Source of the DNA: Sedimenticola sp.
GTDB lineage: Bacteria; Pseudomonadota; Gammaproteobacteria; Chromatiales; Chromatiaceae
NCBI GenBank assembly: GCA_027068915.1
Contig: JAMOLT010000060.1
Coordinates: forward strand, 1 to 49,488
Length of the DNA stretch: 49,488 nt
Reading direction: 5' to 3'
Each line of letters starts with the position of its first letter. The stretch's first letter is position 1. The translations under genes were made by a program, and so were the position numbers. This document shows, one piece after another, positions 35,657-44,942 of this stretch. The notes below the pieces were generated by a model. The model did not search any database, was not told the DNA's origin, and worked only from the letters and a program-made list of their open reading frames with translations.

Positions 35657-36528
35657 CGGATCATCTCCCGCAGCAAATCCTGCAAATAGCGGCCGTAGCC
35701 GGTTTTGTCGAGCTCCGACGCCAGGGACTGCAAGGCTGCATCATCGATCCAGCCCATGCGCCAGGCGACTTCCTCTGGGCAACACACTTTCAATCCCTGG
35801 CGGGTTTCCAGGGTTTGAATGAACTGCGCTGCATCCAGCAGGGAATCATGGGTGCCGGTATCCAGCCAGGCCATGCCCCGACCCAGCACTTCCACATTCA
35901 GCTGTCCCGCGGCAAGATAATGCTTGTTTACATCGGTGATTTCCAGCTCCCCCCGGGACGATGGCCGCACGGTTTTGGCGATATCCACCACTTGGTTGTC
36001 GTAGAAATACAGGCCGGTAACCGCATAGCGGGATTTTGGCTGAGACGGCTTCTCTTCCAGGCTCAGCGCCCGGAAATCCTTGTCGAACTCCACCACCCCA
36101 TAGCGCTGGGGATCCTTCACCGGATAGGCAAACACCGTCGCCCCCCTTTTTTGGGTGGCCGCATTTTTCAGCATCCCGCCAAATTCATACCCGTAAAAGA
36201 TATTGTCCCCCAGCACCAGCGCAACCGGATCTTCCCCGATAAAGGCCTCGCCGATAAGGAACGCCTGGGCCAGACCCTCCGGTCTGGGCTGCTCGACATA
36301 CTCCAGGGACATACCCCAGCGGCTGCCATCCCCCAACAACTGTTTGAACAAGGGCAGGTCATGGGGTGTGGAGATAATCAGCACCTCGCGGATGCCCGCC
36401 AGCATCAACGTGCTCAGCGGATAGTAGATCATGGGCTTGTCGTACACCGGCAGCAGCTGTTTGGAAATGCTGAGGGTAACCGGGTGCAAGCGGGTACCGG
36501 AACCGCCGGCAAGTATGATGCCTTTCAT
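35653..36528 (-). CDS. rfbA: Glucose-1-phosphate thymidylyltransferase
   Basis: First enzyme of dTDP-rhamnose synthesis (Glc-1-P + dTTP). The 291-residue product begins [20 protein letters not shown], the nucleotidyltransferase signature, followed by [30 protein letters not shown] (metal-binding Asp) lies near residue 107, and [13 protein letters not shown] near residue 224. The start at 36528 overlaps the rfbB stop by four bases; the longer open frame upstream is not used. Confidence 0.97.
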   Translation of the reverse strand: MKGIILAGGSGTRLHPVTLSISKQLLPVYDKPMIYYPLSTLMLAGIREVLIISTPHDLPLFKQLLGDGSRWGMSLEYVEQPRPEGLAQAFLIGEAFIGEDPVALVLGDNIFYGYEFGGMLKNAATQKRGATVFAYPVKDPQRYGVVEFDKDFRALSLEEKPSQPKSRYAVTGLYFYDNQVVDIAKTVRPSSRGELEITDVNKHYLAAGQLNVEVLGRGMAWLDTGTHDSLLDAAQFIQTLETRQGLKVCCPEEVAWRMGWIDDAALQSLASELDKTGYGRYLQDLLREMIR

Positions 36529-37595
36529 TCGATCACCCCCAGGCGCTGGCCGCGGTAGCTGCCATCCAGCACCCGCTGACACCAGCCGTTGTTGTCCAGA
36601 TACCAGTCCACGGTCTTTTTCATGCCAGTTTCGAAAGTCTCCCCGGGCGCCCAGCCCAATTCCTGTTCGATCTTGTCCGCATCGATAGCGTAGCGCTGGT
36701 CATGGCCGGGACGGTCGGTAACATGGGTAATCAGTTCCTCATAGCGATCAATGCCGCCGGGGTGATCCGGGCGCTTTTCATCCAGAATTGCGCACAGGGC
36801 CGTTACCACTTCCAGGTTGGTCTTTTCATTGTGTCCGCCGATATTGTAGGTCTCTCCCACCCTGCCTTGCTCCAGCACGCGCAGCAGAGCCCGGGCGTGA
36901 TCGTCCACATACAACCAGTCCCGAATCTGATCGCCCTTCCCGTATATGGGCAAAGCCTTGCCCGCCAGGGCGTTGAGAATGATCAGGGGAATGAGCTTTT
37001 CCGGAAACTGATACGGCCCGTAGTTGTTGGAGCAGTTGGTGATGAGCACCGGCACCCCATAGGTCTCATGCCAGGCGCGCACCATATGATCCGATGAGGC
37101 CTTGCTCGCGGAATAGGGCGAGTTGGGCTGGTAGGGTGATTCCTCGGTAAACAGCCCTTCCGCACCCAGGCTGCCGTAGACCTCATCGGTGGAAATATGA
37201 TGAAAGCGGAATTGCTGCTTTTCATCTTCCGCCAGGTCATTCCAGTAGGCGCGGGCCGCTTCCAGCAACACACAGGTGCCGGTGACATTGGTTTCGATAA
37301 AGGTCGCCGGGCCGTCGATGGAGCGGTCTACGTGGGATTCAGCGGCCAGATGCATGACGGCATGAGGCTGATGCTCACGGAACACGCGCTGTACTTCGGC
37401 AGCATCACAGATATCCACCCGCTCGAACACATAGCGCAGGCTGTCCGCCACCGGCTCCAGGGACTCCAGATTGCCGGCATAGGTCAGCTTGTCCAGATTC
37501 ACCACGCGGTAGTCCGTGTTCCCGATGAGATGGCGAATCAGCGCCGAGCCGATAAAGCCCGCCCCACCGGTGATCAACAGGGTCTTGTCATTCAT
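36525..37595 (-). CDS. rfbB: dTDP-glucose 4,6-dehydratase
   Basis: Second enzyme of dTDP-rhamnose synthesis. The 356-residue SDR protein has an N-terminal [40 protein letters not shown] near residue 80, and STDEVYGSL near residue 133. The catalytic [16 protein letters not shown] lies near residue 161. It overlaps rfbA by four bases and the carbamoyltransferase by four. Gene order in the operon is carbamoyltransferase-rfbB-rfbA-rfbC-rfbD. Confidence 0.97.
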   Translation of the reverse strand: MNDKTLLITGGAGFIGSALIRHLIGNTDYRVVNLDKLTYAGNLESLEPVADSLRYVFERVDICDAAEVQRVFREHQPHAVMHLAAESHVDRSIDGPATFIETNVTGTCVLLEAARAYWNDLAEDEKQQFRFHHISTDEVYGSLGAEGLFTEESPYQPNSPYSASKASSDHMVRAWHETYGVPVLITNCSNNYGPYQFPEKLIPLIILNALAGKALPIYGKGDQIRDWLYVDDHARALLRVLEQGRVGETYNIGGHNEKTNLEVVTALCAILDEKRPDHPGGIDRYEELITHVTDRPGHDQRYAIDADKIEQELGWAPGETFETGMKKTVDWYLDNNGWCQRVLDGSYRGQRLGVIE

Positions 37596-39325
37596 TGTTG
37601 CGCCTCTGCCTTGGTTACCAGAATATCTTCCATGATCAGATACTGCAGATCCGAGCCATAAAACATGTCGAGGGCGTCTGCCGGCGAGCAGACCATGGGC
37701 TCGCCGCGCCGGTTCAGGGATGTATTCAGGATCACGCCATTGCCCGTGTGTTTCTCCAATGCCTCGATGAGCTCATAATAGCGTGGGTTGGTCTCCCGGG
37801 TCACCACCTGGGCGCGGGCGGTGCCGTCCTCGTGCACCACCTCGGGCACCCGCTCCTTCCAGCCTTCCCCCACGTCGAAGGTGATGGTCATATAGGGCGC
37901 AGGATGGTCGGTTTGCAGCATGTCGGGGGCTACCCGGTCGAGAATGCTGGGACAGAAAGGCCGCCAGCGCTCCCGGTATTTGATCTGTTCGTTGATGCGG
38001 TCGGCAATGCCCGGCACATTGGGCGCGCCGAGAATGGAGCGGTTGCCCAGGGCCCGGGGGCCGAACTCCATGCGTCCCTGGAACCAGGCAAGGGGGTTGC
38101 CGTCGGCCAGCAGCCTGGCCGCCCGTTGCGGCACCTGATCGATTTTCTCCCAGCGGGGTTTTTGCGGGTGGGCTTCACAGGCGGCAATGCATTGTTCGTT
38201 GCTGTAGCTGGGGCCGAGATAGGCATGGCGCATGGGCTGGATCGCATCACCCGACTGGTTCGCCACATAAGAGGCCGCGCCGATGGCGGTGCCCGCATCA
38301 GAGGCCGCCGGCTGCACGAACAGTTCCTGCACATCGTCCCGGGCCAGAATCCGCTGGTTGAGCTTCACATTCAGGGCCACGCCTCCGGCAAAGGCCAGCT
38401 TGCCCGTCTGGCGCAGAATATCCCCCAGATAGTGCTCCACCAGCCCCAGGGAAACCTTCTCCAGCAGATCCTGCATGCTGGCGGCATAGTCCACATACGG
38501 GTCGTCGATCTCGTCCCCTTCCCGGGGCGGCCCCAGCCAATCCACCAGCTTGGGGCTGAAATACTGGCCTTTTCCCTGCTTGTCCCGCCAGCGGCGCAGG
38601 CCGATGACATTCACCAGCCGGGTATTCACCCGGAAATCCTTTTCGCTGTAGTCGATGAGGCGGGAGAAATCGAAGCGGGAGGGATCGCCATAGGGCGCCA
38701 TGCCCATGACCTTGAACTCTCCGTCGAGCATCTCGAAGCCCAGGTATTCGGTCATGGCCCCGTACACGCCCCCCAGGGAATCGGGATCATAGAACTCCTT
38801 GATCTTGTGGATGCGGCCGTTCTCCCCATAGCCGAAAAAGGTGGTGGCGTATTCGCCCTTGCCATCGATGCCGAGGATGGCGGTCTTTTCCTGAAAACCG
38901 CTGAGGTGATAGGCGCTACTGGCATGCGCCAGATGGTGCTCCACCATTTCCAGGCGGGCGTTGGTAATCCCCAGATCCGCCACCAGTTTTTCCAGCAGGG
39001 AACGGTTGCGGTAGTAGCGCCGGTTGCCCCGCAGCACGGCAGTGAGGGCGCGATCCGGCGCATACCAGTGGCGCGCCGCATAGTGCCAGCGAGCGGGGCT
39101 GGAGAGGGGGACCCTCGCATAGGGAAAGGCCACCACATCCACTTCGCCAGGCGGTATGCCCGCATGTTCCAGGCAGAAGCGCGTGGCTTCGTAGGGAAAA
39201 CGCCCCTTGGCGTGCTTGTCGCGGATAAAACGCTCTTCTTCCGCCGCGGCAACCAGCTCGCCATCGACGAACAACGCCGCCGAAGGGTCGTGACTCACCG
39301 CCCCGGCTACACCTAGTACGATCAT
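37592..39325 (-). CDS. NodU/CmcH-family carbamoyltransferase
   Basis: Predicted to transfer a carbamoyl group from carbamoyl phosphate to a hydroxyl of a sugar or lipid, through a carbamoyl-adenylate. The 577-residue product has the usual two-domain layout. The N-terminal ASKHA-like domain has [20 protein letters not shown] and the His-rich [18 protein letters not shown] near residue 130. The C-terminal domain carries the catalytic [17 protein letters not shown] near residue 417. [19 protein letters not shown] is near residue 537. It overlaps rfbB by four bases, so carbamoylation probably acts on the rhamnose-containing polymer. Substrate inferred, not shown. Confidence 0.93.
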   Translation of the reverse strand: MIVLGVAGAVSHDPSAALFVDGELVAAAEEERFIRDKHAKGRFPYEATRFCLEHAGIPPGEVDVVAFPYARVPLSSPARWHYAARHWYAPDRALTAVLRGNRRYYRNRSLLEKLVADLGITNARLEMVEHHLAHASSAYHLSGFQEKTAILGIDGKGEYATTFFGYGENGRIHKIKEFYDPDSLGGVYGAMTEYLGFEMLDGEFKVMGMAPYGDPSRFDFSRLIDYSEKDFRVNTRLVNVIGLRRWRDKQGKGQYFSPKLVDWLGPPREGDEIDDPYVDYAASMQDLLEKVSLGLVEHYLGDILRQTGKLAFAGGVALNVKLNQRILARDDVQELFVQPAASDAGTAIGAASYVANQSGDAIQPMRHAYLGPSYSNEQCIAACEAHPQKPRWEKIDQVPQRAARLLADGNPLAWFQGRMEFGPRALGNRSILGAPNVPGIADRINEQIKYRERWRPFCPSILDRVAPDMLQTDHPAPYMTITFDVGEGWKERVPEVVHEDGTARAQVVTRETNPRYYELIEALEKHTGNGVILNTSLNRRGEPMVCSPADALDMFYGSDLQYLIMEDILVTKAEAQQ

Positions 39326-39372
39326 CGAATCTGCGCCTTTTGCACTCTGCCACCCATGAACATGGGGGTATT

Positions 39373-40779
39373 CTACCCGATTCCCCGCTCCAGCAGGCGG
39401 GCGAAACGGCTGCGCAGCCCGGCTTCCCAGTTCTGCAGAAACCGCTGCCTGTCCCGGTGGATGCGGGCACGTCGGGCGGGCGCGGTCCAGGGCCGGTGCA
39501 TGGAGTCCAGATCGATGACCTCCACCCCCTGGTCATCCATGATGAAGTTGGTGGCTTTCATATCGCCATGCACCAGACCGTTCTGCCCGAATGCCCGCAC
39601 CGTGGCGGCCAGGCGCGCCAGGGCGGCATCGTCCTCATGTTCGGGGATGTACTTGTCGGCCCCCCTCCCCTTGGCCCTGGCGGTAATCAGCCACGCACGC
39701 CGGCGCAGGCCGAAACACCGCTCTTCGATCATGGCCAAAGGCGCGGGCGTGTCGATATGATAGGCGCGCAGACTGAGGGCGTTCTCCCAGGACTTCGACG
39801 CCCGGCTACGGGTAAAGACCCGGCGCAGGGCATGCAGGCGGTTTTTCAGATTGTAGCGCTTGACCACCACCTCAGCCCCGCCGATAGGACAGAGCCACAC
39901 CGTCTGGGAATTGCCCGGCTTGAGAATGGTTTCCGTTGCACGAGGGGCAAGGCCCGTGGATTGCAGCCACTCATCCAGCGCTTCCACGGGAAAATCCCGC
40001 CGCTGGCAAATGCGCAGATTGCCCTTGCGCCGCACCACGAATTCACTGCAATTGCGAAAGCCTTTGCGACTGATGCGCCGCGCCCGGCGGTGGCGGAAGG
40101 CGTTGGCGGCCCTGCTGATGCGCCGGAAAAGGCGTGGCGAATCACTCCAGCCGCGAGTCTCGAAATAACCAGCCAGTACCCGCGGCGTATTCAGCAACGC
40201 GGTTTGCGGCAAGTGGCCAAACAGCATCGCCAGGTTGGCCAGGGATTCTTTTTCCGTCAGGGGGCGGGAACCGACCAGCAGATCTCCGCCGTCGATGGCG
40301 TAGAGCCGGTCCTGTGCATCCAGAAGAAAATTGTTCAGGTGAAAATCCCGCTGGCGCAGGCCCGCCTGGTGCTGCCTGGCGACCAGGGACAGCAGGGCCT
40401 TCAGCAATTCAGTTTTTTGCACTTCCCCGGCTTCTGTCCAGCGCTGACGGAAAGAACGCGCCCCGGGGATGAAATCAAACAGCAATACGGGATAGCCTTT
40501 TTCGGCTACCCGGGCCTCCTGGCGCAAAGGCGGCGTATCGATGCCCGCTGCCATCATCGCCTTCACCCCCCGGGCGTCCTGCGCTGCTTCTTGCAGCCTG
40601 TCCTTGCCCAGAAACAGCTTCACCAATACCAATGCGCCATCCTGTCTCGCCCGGCAAACCAGACGCCGGCCAGGCAGCAGGCGCAGAATTTCTTCGCAGA
40701 TCAGCTCCCCGGCGTCAGACAGCGGCAAGCGAAAAGGCAGGGCGATCTCCCGGCGGTATTCCCAGTCCTGCTGCGGCAC
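39373..40779 (-). CDS. Two-domain LPS-type kinase (tandem kinase folds)
   Basis: A 468-residue protein with two protein-kinase-like domains in one chain. Domain 1 (about 1-225): N-lobe Lys54 in VLVKLF, catalytic loop RQRDFHLNNF (Asp145, Asn150), metal site AIDGGDLL (Asp163). Domain 2 (about 240-468): Lys307 in VVVKRYN, catalytic loop VHGDMKATNF (Asp406, Asn411), metal site VIDLDSM (Asp423). Both keep the residues needed for catalysis. Single-domain relatives are LPS heptose/Kdo kinases (WaaP, InaA types). The start is GTG at 40779, three bases past the sulfotransferase stop. A two-step or bifunctional LPS phosphorylation is inferred. Confidence 0.82.
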   Translation of the reverse strand: MPQQDWEYRREIALPFRLPLSDAGELICEEILRLLPGRRLVCRARQDGALVLVKLFLGKDRLQEAAQDARGVKAMMAAGIDTPPLRQEARVAEKGYPVLLFDFIPGARSFRQRWTEAGEVQKTELLKALLSLVARQHQAGLRQRDFHLNNFLLDAQDRLYAIDGGDLLVGSRPLTEKESLANLAMLFGHLPQTALLNTPRVLAGYFETRGWSDSPRLFRRISRAANAFRHRRARRISRKGFRNCSEFVVRRKGNLRICQRRDFPVEALDEWLQSTGLAPRATETILKPGNSQTVWLCPIGGAEVVVKRYNLKNRLHALRRVFTRSRASKSWENALSLRAYHIDTPAPLAMIEERCFGLRRRAWLITARAKGRGADKYIPEHEDDAALARLAATVRAFGQNGLVHGDMKATNFIMDDQGVEVIDLDSMHRPWTAPARRARIHRDRQRFLQNWEAGLRSRFARLLERGIG

Positions 40780-40782
40780 GGC

Positions 40783-41649
40783 TTATTGCGGCCTGGGCTG
40801 GTAACTGCTCAGGCCCAGTTTGCAGAAAATATAACGCAGCGGTTTTTGCCGCAGACGCCAATGCAGACGCCGGGAAGCCTCCCAGGAAGGCAGGCTGCGT
40901 CCCGGCAGCAAATCCAGGTTTTGCAGATGCAGCGGATAGTCCAGGCTGAGGTTGTAGTCACGGAAGGTTGCTTCCAGCCACGCCAGATCTTCCCCATGTA
41001 TCTGTCCACCGATTGGGGAAGCGACATCGGGATCCAGCGCGGCCTGTAAACCCTGTTTGTCCGAACCCATGAACCTGGCGTTGCCATGACGGCTGTCGGC
41101 AATCTGTTCCACAGGCTTTGGCCACTCGAGCATTTCCTGCCGCCAGGGCAGCCCGAGGCTCCCGCACAATGCTTTCAGGCTGGTTTCCGGCTGCACCAGC
41201 AGGTCTTCGAAACGAAACACGGGGATATTCTGCGCCACCGCATCCTGCCAGGAGCGGAAAAACCGGCGAAAGCGCAGCCGCAGGGGCGGATCTTCCGCCG
41301 TAACACCATTACGGCCATAGTTTTTTTTCATCAGAGACATCCACACCGCCCGCACGTCCCGCACGATCAGCGCCGGCTTTACCTGGTAGCCTTCATCTTC
41401 CAGCAGGGCAATCTGCTCCGCCAGGGTAAAACAGCTGATGGTGGTCTTGTACCAGATGAAAGGGGTTTGAATATCTGCTGGCGGAAGGGGAATCAGATCG
41501 GTATCGCCATCCAGGGTGCCGTTCATGTCAGGGCGCTGCAGAAAGCACCAGGAGACCAGCGTCGAGCCGCTGCTTTGCAAGCCCGTTGCCAGAAACACCG
41601 TCCGGGCACTAGAATGATCCAACTCAATTTGCCGGTCTTGCCTGTTCAT
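40783..41649 (-). CDS. Sulfotransferase family protein
   Basis: Predicted PAPS-dependent sulfotransferase, 288 residues. The 5'-phosphosulfate loop is FLATGLQSSGSTLVSWCF near residue 17, followed by PALIVRDVRAVWMSLMKK (the 3'-phosphate-binding region) near residue 97 and PVFRFEDLLVQPETSLKALC near residue 145. ATG 41649 gives the family start; the frame continues upstream to 42096 across a divergent gene and is not used. It is the first gene of the long surface-polysaccharide operon, and likely sulfates a sugar of the exported glycan. It may be leaderless (see promoter at 41656). Confidence 0.85.
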   Translation of the reverse strand: MNRQDRQIELDHSSARTVFLATGLQSSGSTLVSWCFLQRPDMNGTLDGDTDLIPLPPADIQTPFIWYKTTISCFTLAEQIALLEDEGYQVKPALIVRDVRAVWMSLMKKNYGRNGVTAEDPPLRLRFRRFFRSWQDAVAQNIPVFRFEDLLVQPETSLKALCGSLGLPWRQEMLEWPKPVEQIADSRHGNARFMGSDKQGLQAALDPDVASPIGGQIHGEDLAWLEATFRDYNLSLDYPLHLQNLDLLPGRSLPSWEASRRLHWRLRQKPLRYIFCKLGLSSYQPRPQ

Positions 41650-41655
41650 CGGGCA

Positions 41656-41661
41656 ATTATA
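41656..41661 (-). promoter_or_regulatory. Candidate -10 of the surface-polysaccharide operon
   Basis: Perfect TATAAT on the minus strand, six bases before the ATG at 41649, so transcription would begin at or next to the start codon. No convincing -35 is seen. Only 36 bp separate the divergent genes. The same A/T patch reads TATAAC on the plus strand and may serve the deacetylase gene. Confidence 0.4.
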
Positions 41662-41685
41662 ACAGCCTCCTGAACCCAGAAACCC

Positions 41686-42615
41686 GTGTCTTTCAGCAAA
41701 CAGATCAAGCAATCCCTGCGCCGCAGGCTGTCCCGCCTGCACCGGGACAGGCCCGCTCTGCTGGGTTTTCTCTTTCACGGGATATTTGCAGACGAACAGG
41801 AAATCAACAAGGGACATGTCGATGCCCAGCAGGGAATCACCCGTCAGCATATGCAACAGTTTATCGAGCACTTCCTGCAGGCCGGCTACCGCTTCGTCAG
41901 CCCCGAGCAGGGCCTGGACTTTCTCTGCAGCAACCAAAAGTGGATCTGCATCACATTTGACGATGGCTATGCCAATAACCTGCGCATGCTGCCCCTGCTG
42001 GAACAGTATGATGTTCCGGCTACCTTCTACATCACTACCGGAAACGTGGAAGAGCAGCAGAGTTTCTGGTGGGACGTGGTATATCGCGAGCGCCACCGGC
42101 GTGGCGTGGCGAAACCATTAATATCCCGTGAACAAAAAATGCTCAAGGAAAAACATCATCAGGACATTCTCGGCTACCTGCAGCAGGAATTTGGAACCAG
42201 CTGCCTGCAGCCCTGGTCAGAGACGGATCGTCCCATGACTATTGGGGAATTGCAGGAGTTTTCCAGGCACCCCCTGGTGCATATCGGCAACCATACTCGT
42301 GATCACTACTTGCTGGACCGGTACAGTGGTGCGGAAGTGGAAAAACAGATTCTCCGCGCACAACGCGATCTCGGCAACTGGCTGGGAAGGGCGCCAACCG
42401 GTATCGCCTACCCAAACGGCAATTACTCCAGCACTACCGTGGACGCCGCCAGAAACACGGGGCTGCAATATGGCCTGAGCCTGGACAAACGCAAGACTCC
42501 CCTTCCTCTGGAAAGCAACCAGTCATCCATTTTTACTTTGGGGCGTTTCACCCTCTGGGGGCGCGATGATATCGATGCCCAATGTGAAATCACCCGTTCG
42601 GACATACGTTTATGA
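41686..42615 (+). CDS. Polysaccharide deacetylase (NodB-type)
   Basis: Carbohydrate esterase family 4-like enzyme, 309 residues. The catalytic/metal TFDDG motif occurs as ICITFDDGYANNLRML near residue 87, followed by YDVPATFYITTGN. The metal-binding His pair lies in VHIGNHTRDHYLLDRYS near residue 200, and IAYPNGNYSSTTVDAARNTG near residue 240. A signal peptide is not evident; the N-terminus is basic (KQIKQSLRRRLSRLHRDR). The start appears to be GTG at 41686 and no strong ribosome-binding site precedes it. It would remove N- or O-acetyl groups from a surface glycan. It overlaps the next sulfotransferase gene by four bases. Confidence 0.88.
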   Translation: MSFSKQIKQSLRRRLSRLHRDRPALLGFLFHGIFADEQEINKGHVDAQQGITRQHMQQFIEHFLQAGYRFVSPEQGLDFLCSNQKWICITFDDGYANNLRMLPLLEQYDVPATFYITTGNVEEQQSFWWDVVYRERHRRGVAKPLISREQKMLKEKHHQDILGYLQQEFGTSCLQPWSETDRPMTIGELQEFSRHPLVHIGNHTRDHYLLDRYSGAEVEKQILRAQRDLGNWLGRAPTGIAYPNGNYSSTTVDAARNTGLQYGLSLDKRKTPLPLESNQSSIFTLGRFTLWGRDDIDAQCEITRSDIRL

Positions 42616-43415
42616 ATCTAAAAAAATGGCTTAGAAAAAAGCAGCGGCAAATCAAGCTGGATCGATTGGCGAAACAGGGCAAGGCCTGTCAGCCCAAAAA
42701 ATGGGTATTCATCGTTGGCTGTTACAACTCCGGCACCACCTTGTTGCACGATGTTGTCGCCAGTCACCCGTCCGTTGCCCATTTGCCCAGGGAGGGACAG
42801 TATTGCACCGATCAGCTACTGATCCCCAGTGAAATCGGTCTCACCAGAATATGGGCATTTCAGCCGGAACTGTTTACCCCCTCTGCCGATAACCAGCCTG
42901 ATGCCGAAAAAATCAAGCGCCAGTGGTGCGGTTACATGTCCAACCCCGCTCTGCCGGTTTTCCTGGAAAAATCCATCCCCAATGCCGCCCGCATCACCTG
43001 GCTCAACGAACACTTTCCCAATGCGCACTTTATCGCCCTGATACGCAACGGCTATGCCGTGGCGGAAGGCATACACCGCAAGGCGGGGCAGTCTGTTGAG
43101 GTGGCGGCCAAGCAGTGGCAGGAATCGAACAACATCATGCTGGGGCAACTGGAGCAGGTTGAGCACAAACTTTTGCTCCGGTACGAAGACGTTACCTCAC
43201 AGCCCGCTGAAAATCTGGACAGGATTATGAAGTTTCTTGGCCTCGATAGCTCCAGGCTGGTTCTTGACAAGAAATGGACCATCCATGGCGATGCATCCAA
43301 TATCCGCAACATGAATGCCCGCTCACTGGCCAGGTTGTCGAAGGAAGAAAAAGCCTTTATCCGGCAGGAAGCCGGAGAATTGCTGGAGGCTTTCCGCTAC
43401 AACCCGGAACCATGA
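42612..43415 (+). CDS. Sulfotransferase family protein (second)
   Basis: A 267-residue PAPS-dependent sulfotransferase relative. The 5'-phosphosulfate loop is VFIVGCYNSGTTLLHDVVAS near residue 32. The 3'-phosphate motif is FIALIRNGYAVAEGIHRKAG near residue 138, and LLLRYEDVTSQPAENLDRIM lies near residue 195. The basic N-terminus (KKWLRKKQRQIKLDRLAKQG) has no signal peptide. It overlaps the deacetylase upstream (ATGA) and the glycosyltransferase downstream (ATGA). Together with the first sulfotransferase it makes sulfation of the surface glycan likely; the acceptor is unknown. Confidence 0.85.
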   Translation: MNLKKWLRKKQRQIKLDRLAKQGKACQPKKWVFIVGCYNSGTTLLHDVVASHPSVAHLPREGQYCTDQLLIPSEIGLTRIWAFQPELFTPSADNQPDAEKIKRQWCGYMSNPALPVFLEKSIPNAARITWLNEHFPNAHFIALIRNGYAVAEGIHRKAGQSVEVAAKQWQESNNIMLGQLEQVEHKLLLRYEDVTSQPAENLDRIMKFLGLDSSRLVLDKKWTIHGDASNIRNMNARSLARLSKEEKAFIRQEAGELLEAFRYNPEP

Positions 43416-44887
43416 AGCTGCGGGAAACGCTGCCCATTTATATCGGCGTAGCGCTGCTGGGCCTGCTGCTGTCACTGTGGCAGATCCACAGCGCACCGCA
43501 AATCAATCACGATGCTGTTTACTATCTCCTGGCCCTGCAGGGGGACACCGCCAGCATCCAGCAGATCGGCAACTGGCTGTTTTATCCCTACCTGATAAAG
43601 GGCATCAGCCTGACCCTGGGCCTGGAGCCGGAACACGCCGCCTGGTTGCTGAACATCCTGCTGGACACGCTGCTGGTGCTGGCATTCATACGCCTGGTCG
43701 AAACCCTGGGCGGTAGCCGCAGTACGCTACTCTGGGCGGCATTGCTGGTGCTGTCCCTGCCCTATCTGAATGACAACCGGGCGGAAATTATCCGCGATCA
43801 CGGCTATTGGGCTTTTACCCTGGTTGCCATGATTGCCTACCTGCACCTGTTCCGGGAGTTTTCCTGGAAGAACCTGCTGCTATGGAATCTGGCGATGCTC
43901 ATTGCCACCCTGTTTCGTGTGGAAGGCGCTGTCTTTCTGGCCATCATGCCCCTCGGCTTGTTGCTAAACACGGCGCTGCCCCTGCGACAACGCCTTAGAT
44001 ATGCCGCACTGACCCTGTTGCCCGTCGTCGTCATCACCCTTGTCTTTGCCCTCATGATGGCGTTTTCCAGCAGCTTTCAAAACCGCCTGGTAGAAACCAT
44101 AACCAAAGCGGGCAGCCTCCTGTCCATATTCACCGAAATCATTCCCGGCAAGGCGAGCCTGCTGCAACATGAGGTGCTGCCGCAGTTCTCCCAGTCCGCA
44201 GCGGAACTAACAGTTTACCTGGGCGTGATCTACAGCATTGCCAAGGATCTGTTCAGCAGCCTTTCCTGGCTCTATTTCGGTATTCTGCTATTGCGCCGCT
44301 GGTTTCCGGCAACAAATCTTCCAGGGGAAGCAAGCAAGGTCATCGGCCTGTATGCAGCAATCAGCTTCCTGGTGCTGTTCCTCCATGGCGCCCAGCATTT
44401 CGTCATGGTCTCCCGCTACACCGTGGCGCTGGCGCTGGTGCTGCTGGTGATCGTGGTCTTCAGCATGGAGGGGCTGCTGCAGAAGGCTCGGGAAAACCCC
44501 AGGCTCAAACCACGCATGGCCGTCGTCGCAATCTGCATCGCCCTGTTGTTTGCAGACAGCCTGATCAGCTCCGCAAAACCCAAGGTCTATATCCTCGACG
44601 CCGCCCGCTGGGCGCAGGAAAACCTGCCGGACGGCGCCCGGGTACTCACCGATTATCATGCGGAAAGAGTGGGCTATTACAGCAACAAGAACAACAACAA
44701 ACACTATGTGTTTCTGCGTTACAGACCCGGGGCAACCCCTGTGGAAGAATATGACTACGCCTTTGTGCGCACCCGCAAAGACAAAGCCAACAGCAAGCTA
44801 CAGCAACTGCTGTATGGCCAGGGGCTAAAACCAGTACAGAAAATCACCAACGGGCAACAGGGCGTTATCATTTACAAGCTGCGCTGA
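43412..44887 (+). CDS. Multi-pass membrane glycosyltransferase (GT-C fold, family 39/83-like)
   Basis: A 491-residue membrane protein with about ten to twelve hydrophobic helices followed by a soluble C-terminal part (from about 385). The first loop has APQINHDAVYYLLALQGD near residue 30, the acidic loop typical of GT-C transferases that use polyprenyl-phosphate sugars. Later segments include RAEIIRDHGYWAFTLVAMIA near residue 115. The C-terminus carries LDAARWAQENLPDGARVLTD. It probably adds a sugar to a lipid-linked glycan on the periplasmic side. The start at 43412 overlaps the sulfotransferase stop. A short piece of this gene (44507-44536) recurs at 48901-48930. Confidence 0.82.
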   Translation: MKLRETLPIYIGVALLGLLLSLWQIHSAPQINHDAVYYLLALQGDTASIQQIGNWLFYPYLIKGISLTLGLEPEHAAWLLNILLDTLLVLAFIRLVETLGGSRSTLLWAALLVLSLPYLNDNRAEIIRDHGYWAFTLVAMIAYLHLFREFSWKNLLLWNLAMLIATLFRVEGAVFLAIMPLGLLLNTALPLRQRLRYAALTLLPVVVITLVFALMMAFSSSFQNRLVETITKAGSLLSIFTEIIPGKASLLQHEVLPQFSQSAAELTVYLGVIYSIAKDLFSSLSWLYFGILLLRRWFPATNLPGEASKVIGLYAAISFLVLFLHGAQHFVMVSRYTVALALVLLVIVVFSMEGLLQKARENPRLKPRMAVVAICIALLFADSLISSAKPKVYILDAARWAQENLPDGARVLTDYHAERVGYYSNKNNNKHYVFLRYRPGATPVEEYDYAFVRTRKDKANSKLQQLLYGQGLKPVQKITNGQQGVIIYKLR

Positions 44888-44942
44888 TGATGCGGACATG
44901 TCAAAAAGCAGGACTACCTGACAACTACCGGAGCAAGTCTTC

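Noticed and set aside
37595-39316. 573-codon plus-strand open frame opposite the carbamoyltransferase
   Set aside because: The minus-strand frame carries all carbamoyltransferase motifs and overlaps rfbB in the usual way. The opposite frame is a by-product of GC-rich codon use.
41650-42096. N-terminal extension of the first sulfotransferase
   Set aside because: It overlaps the deacetylase gene on the opposite strand and lies before the phosphosulfate-binding start of the family.
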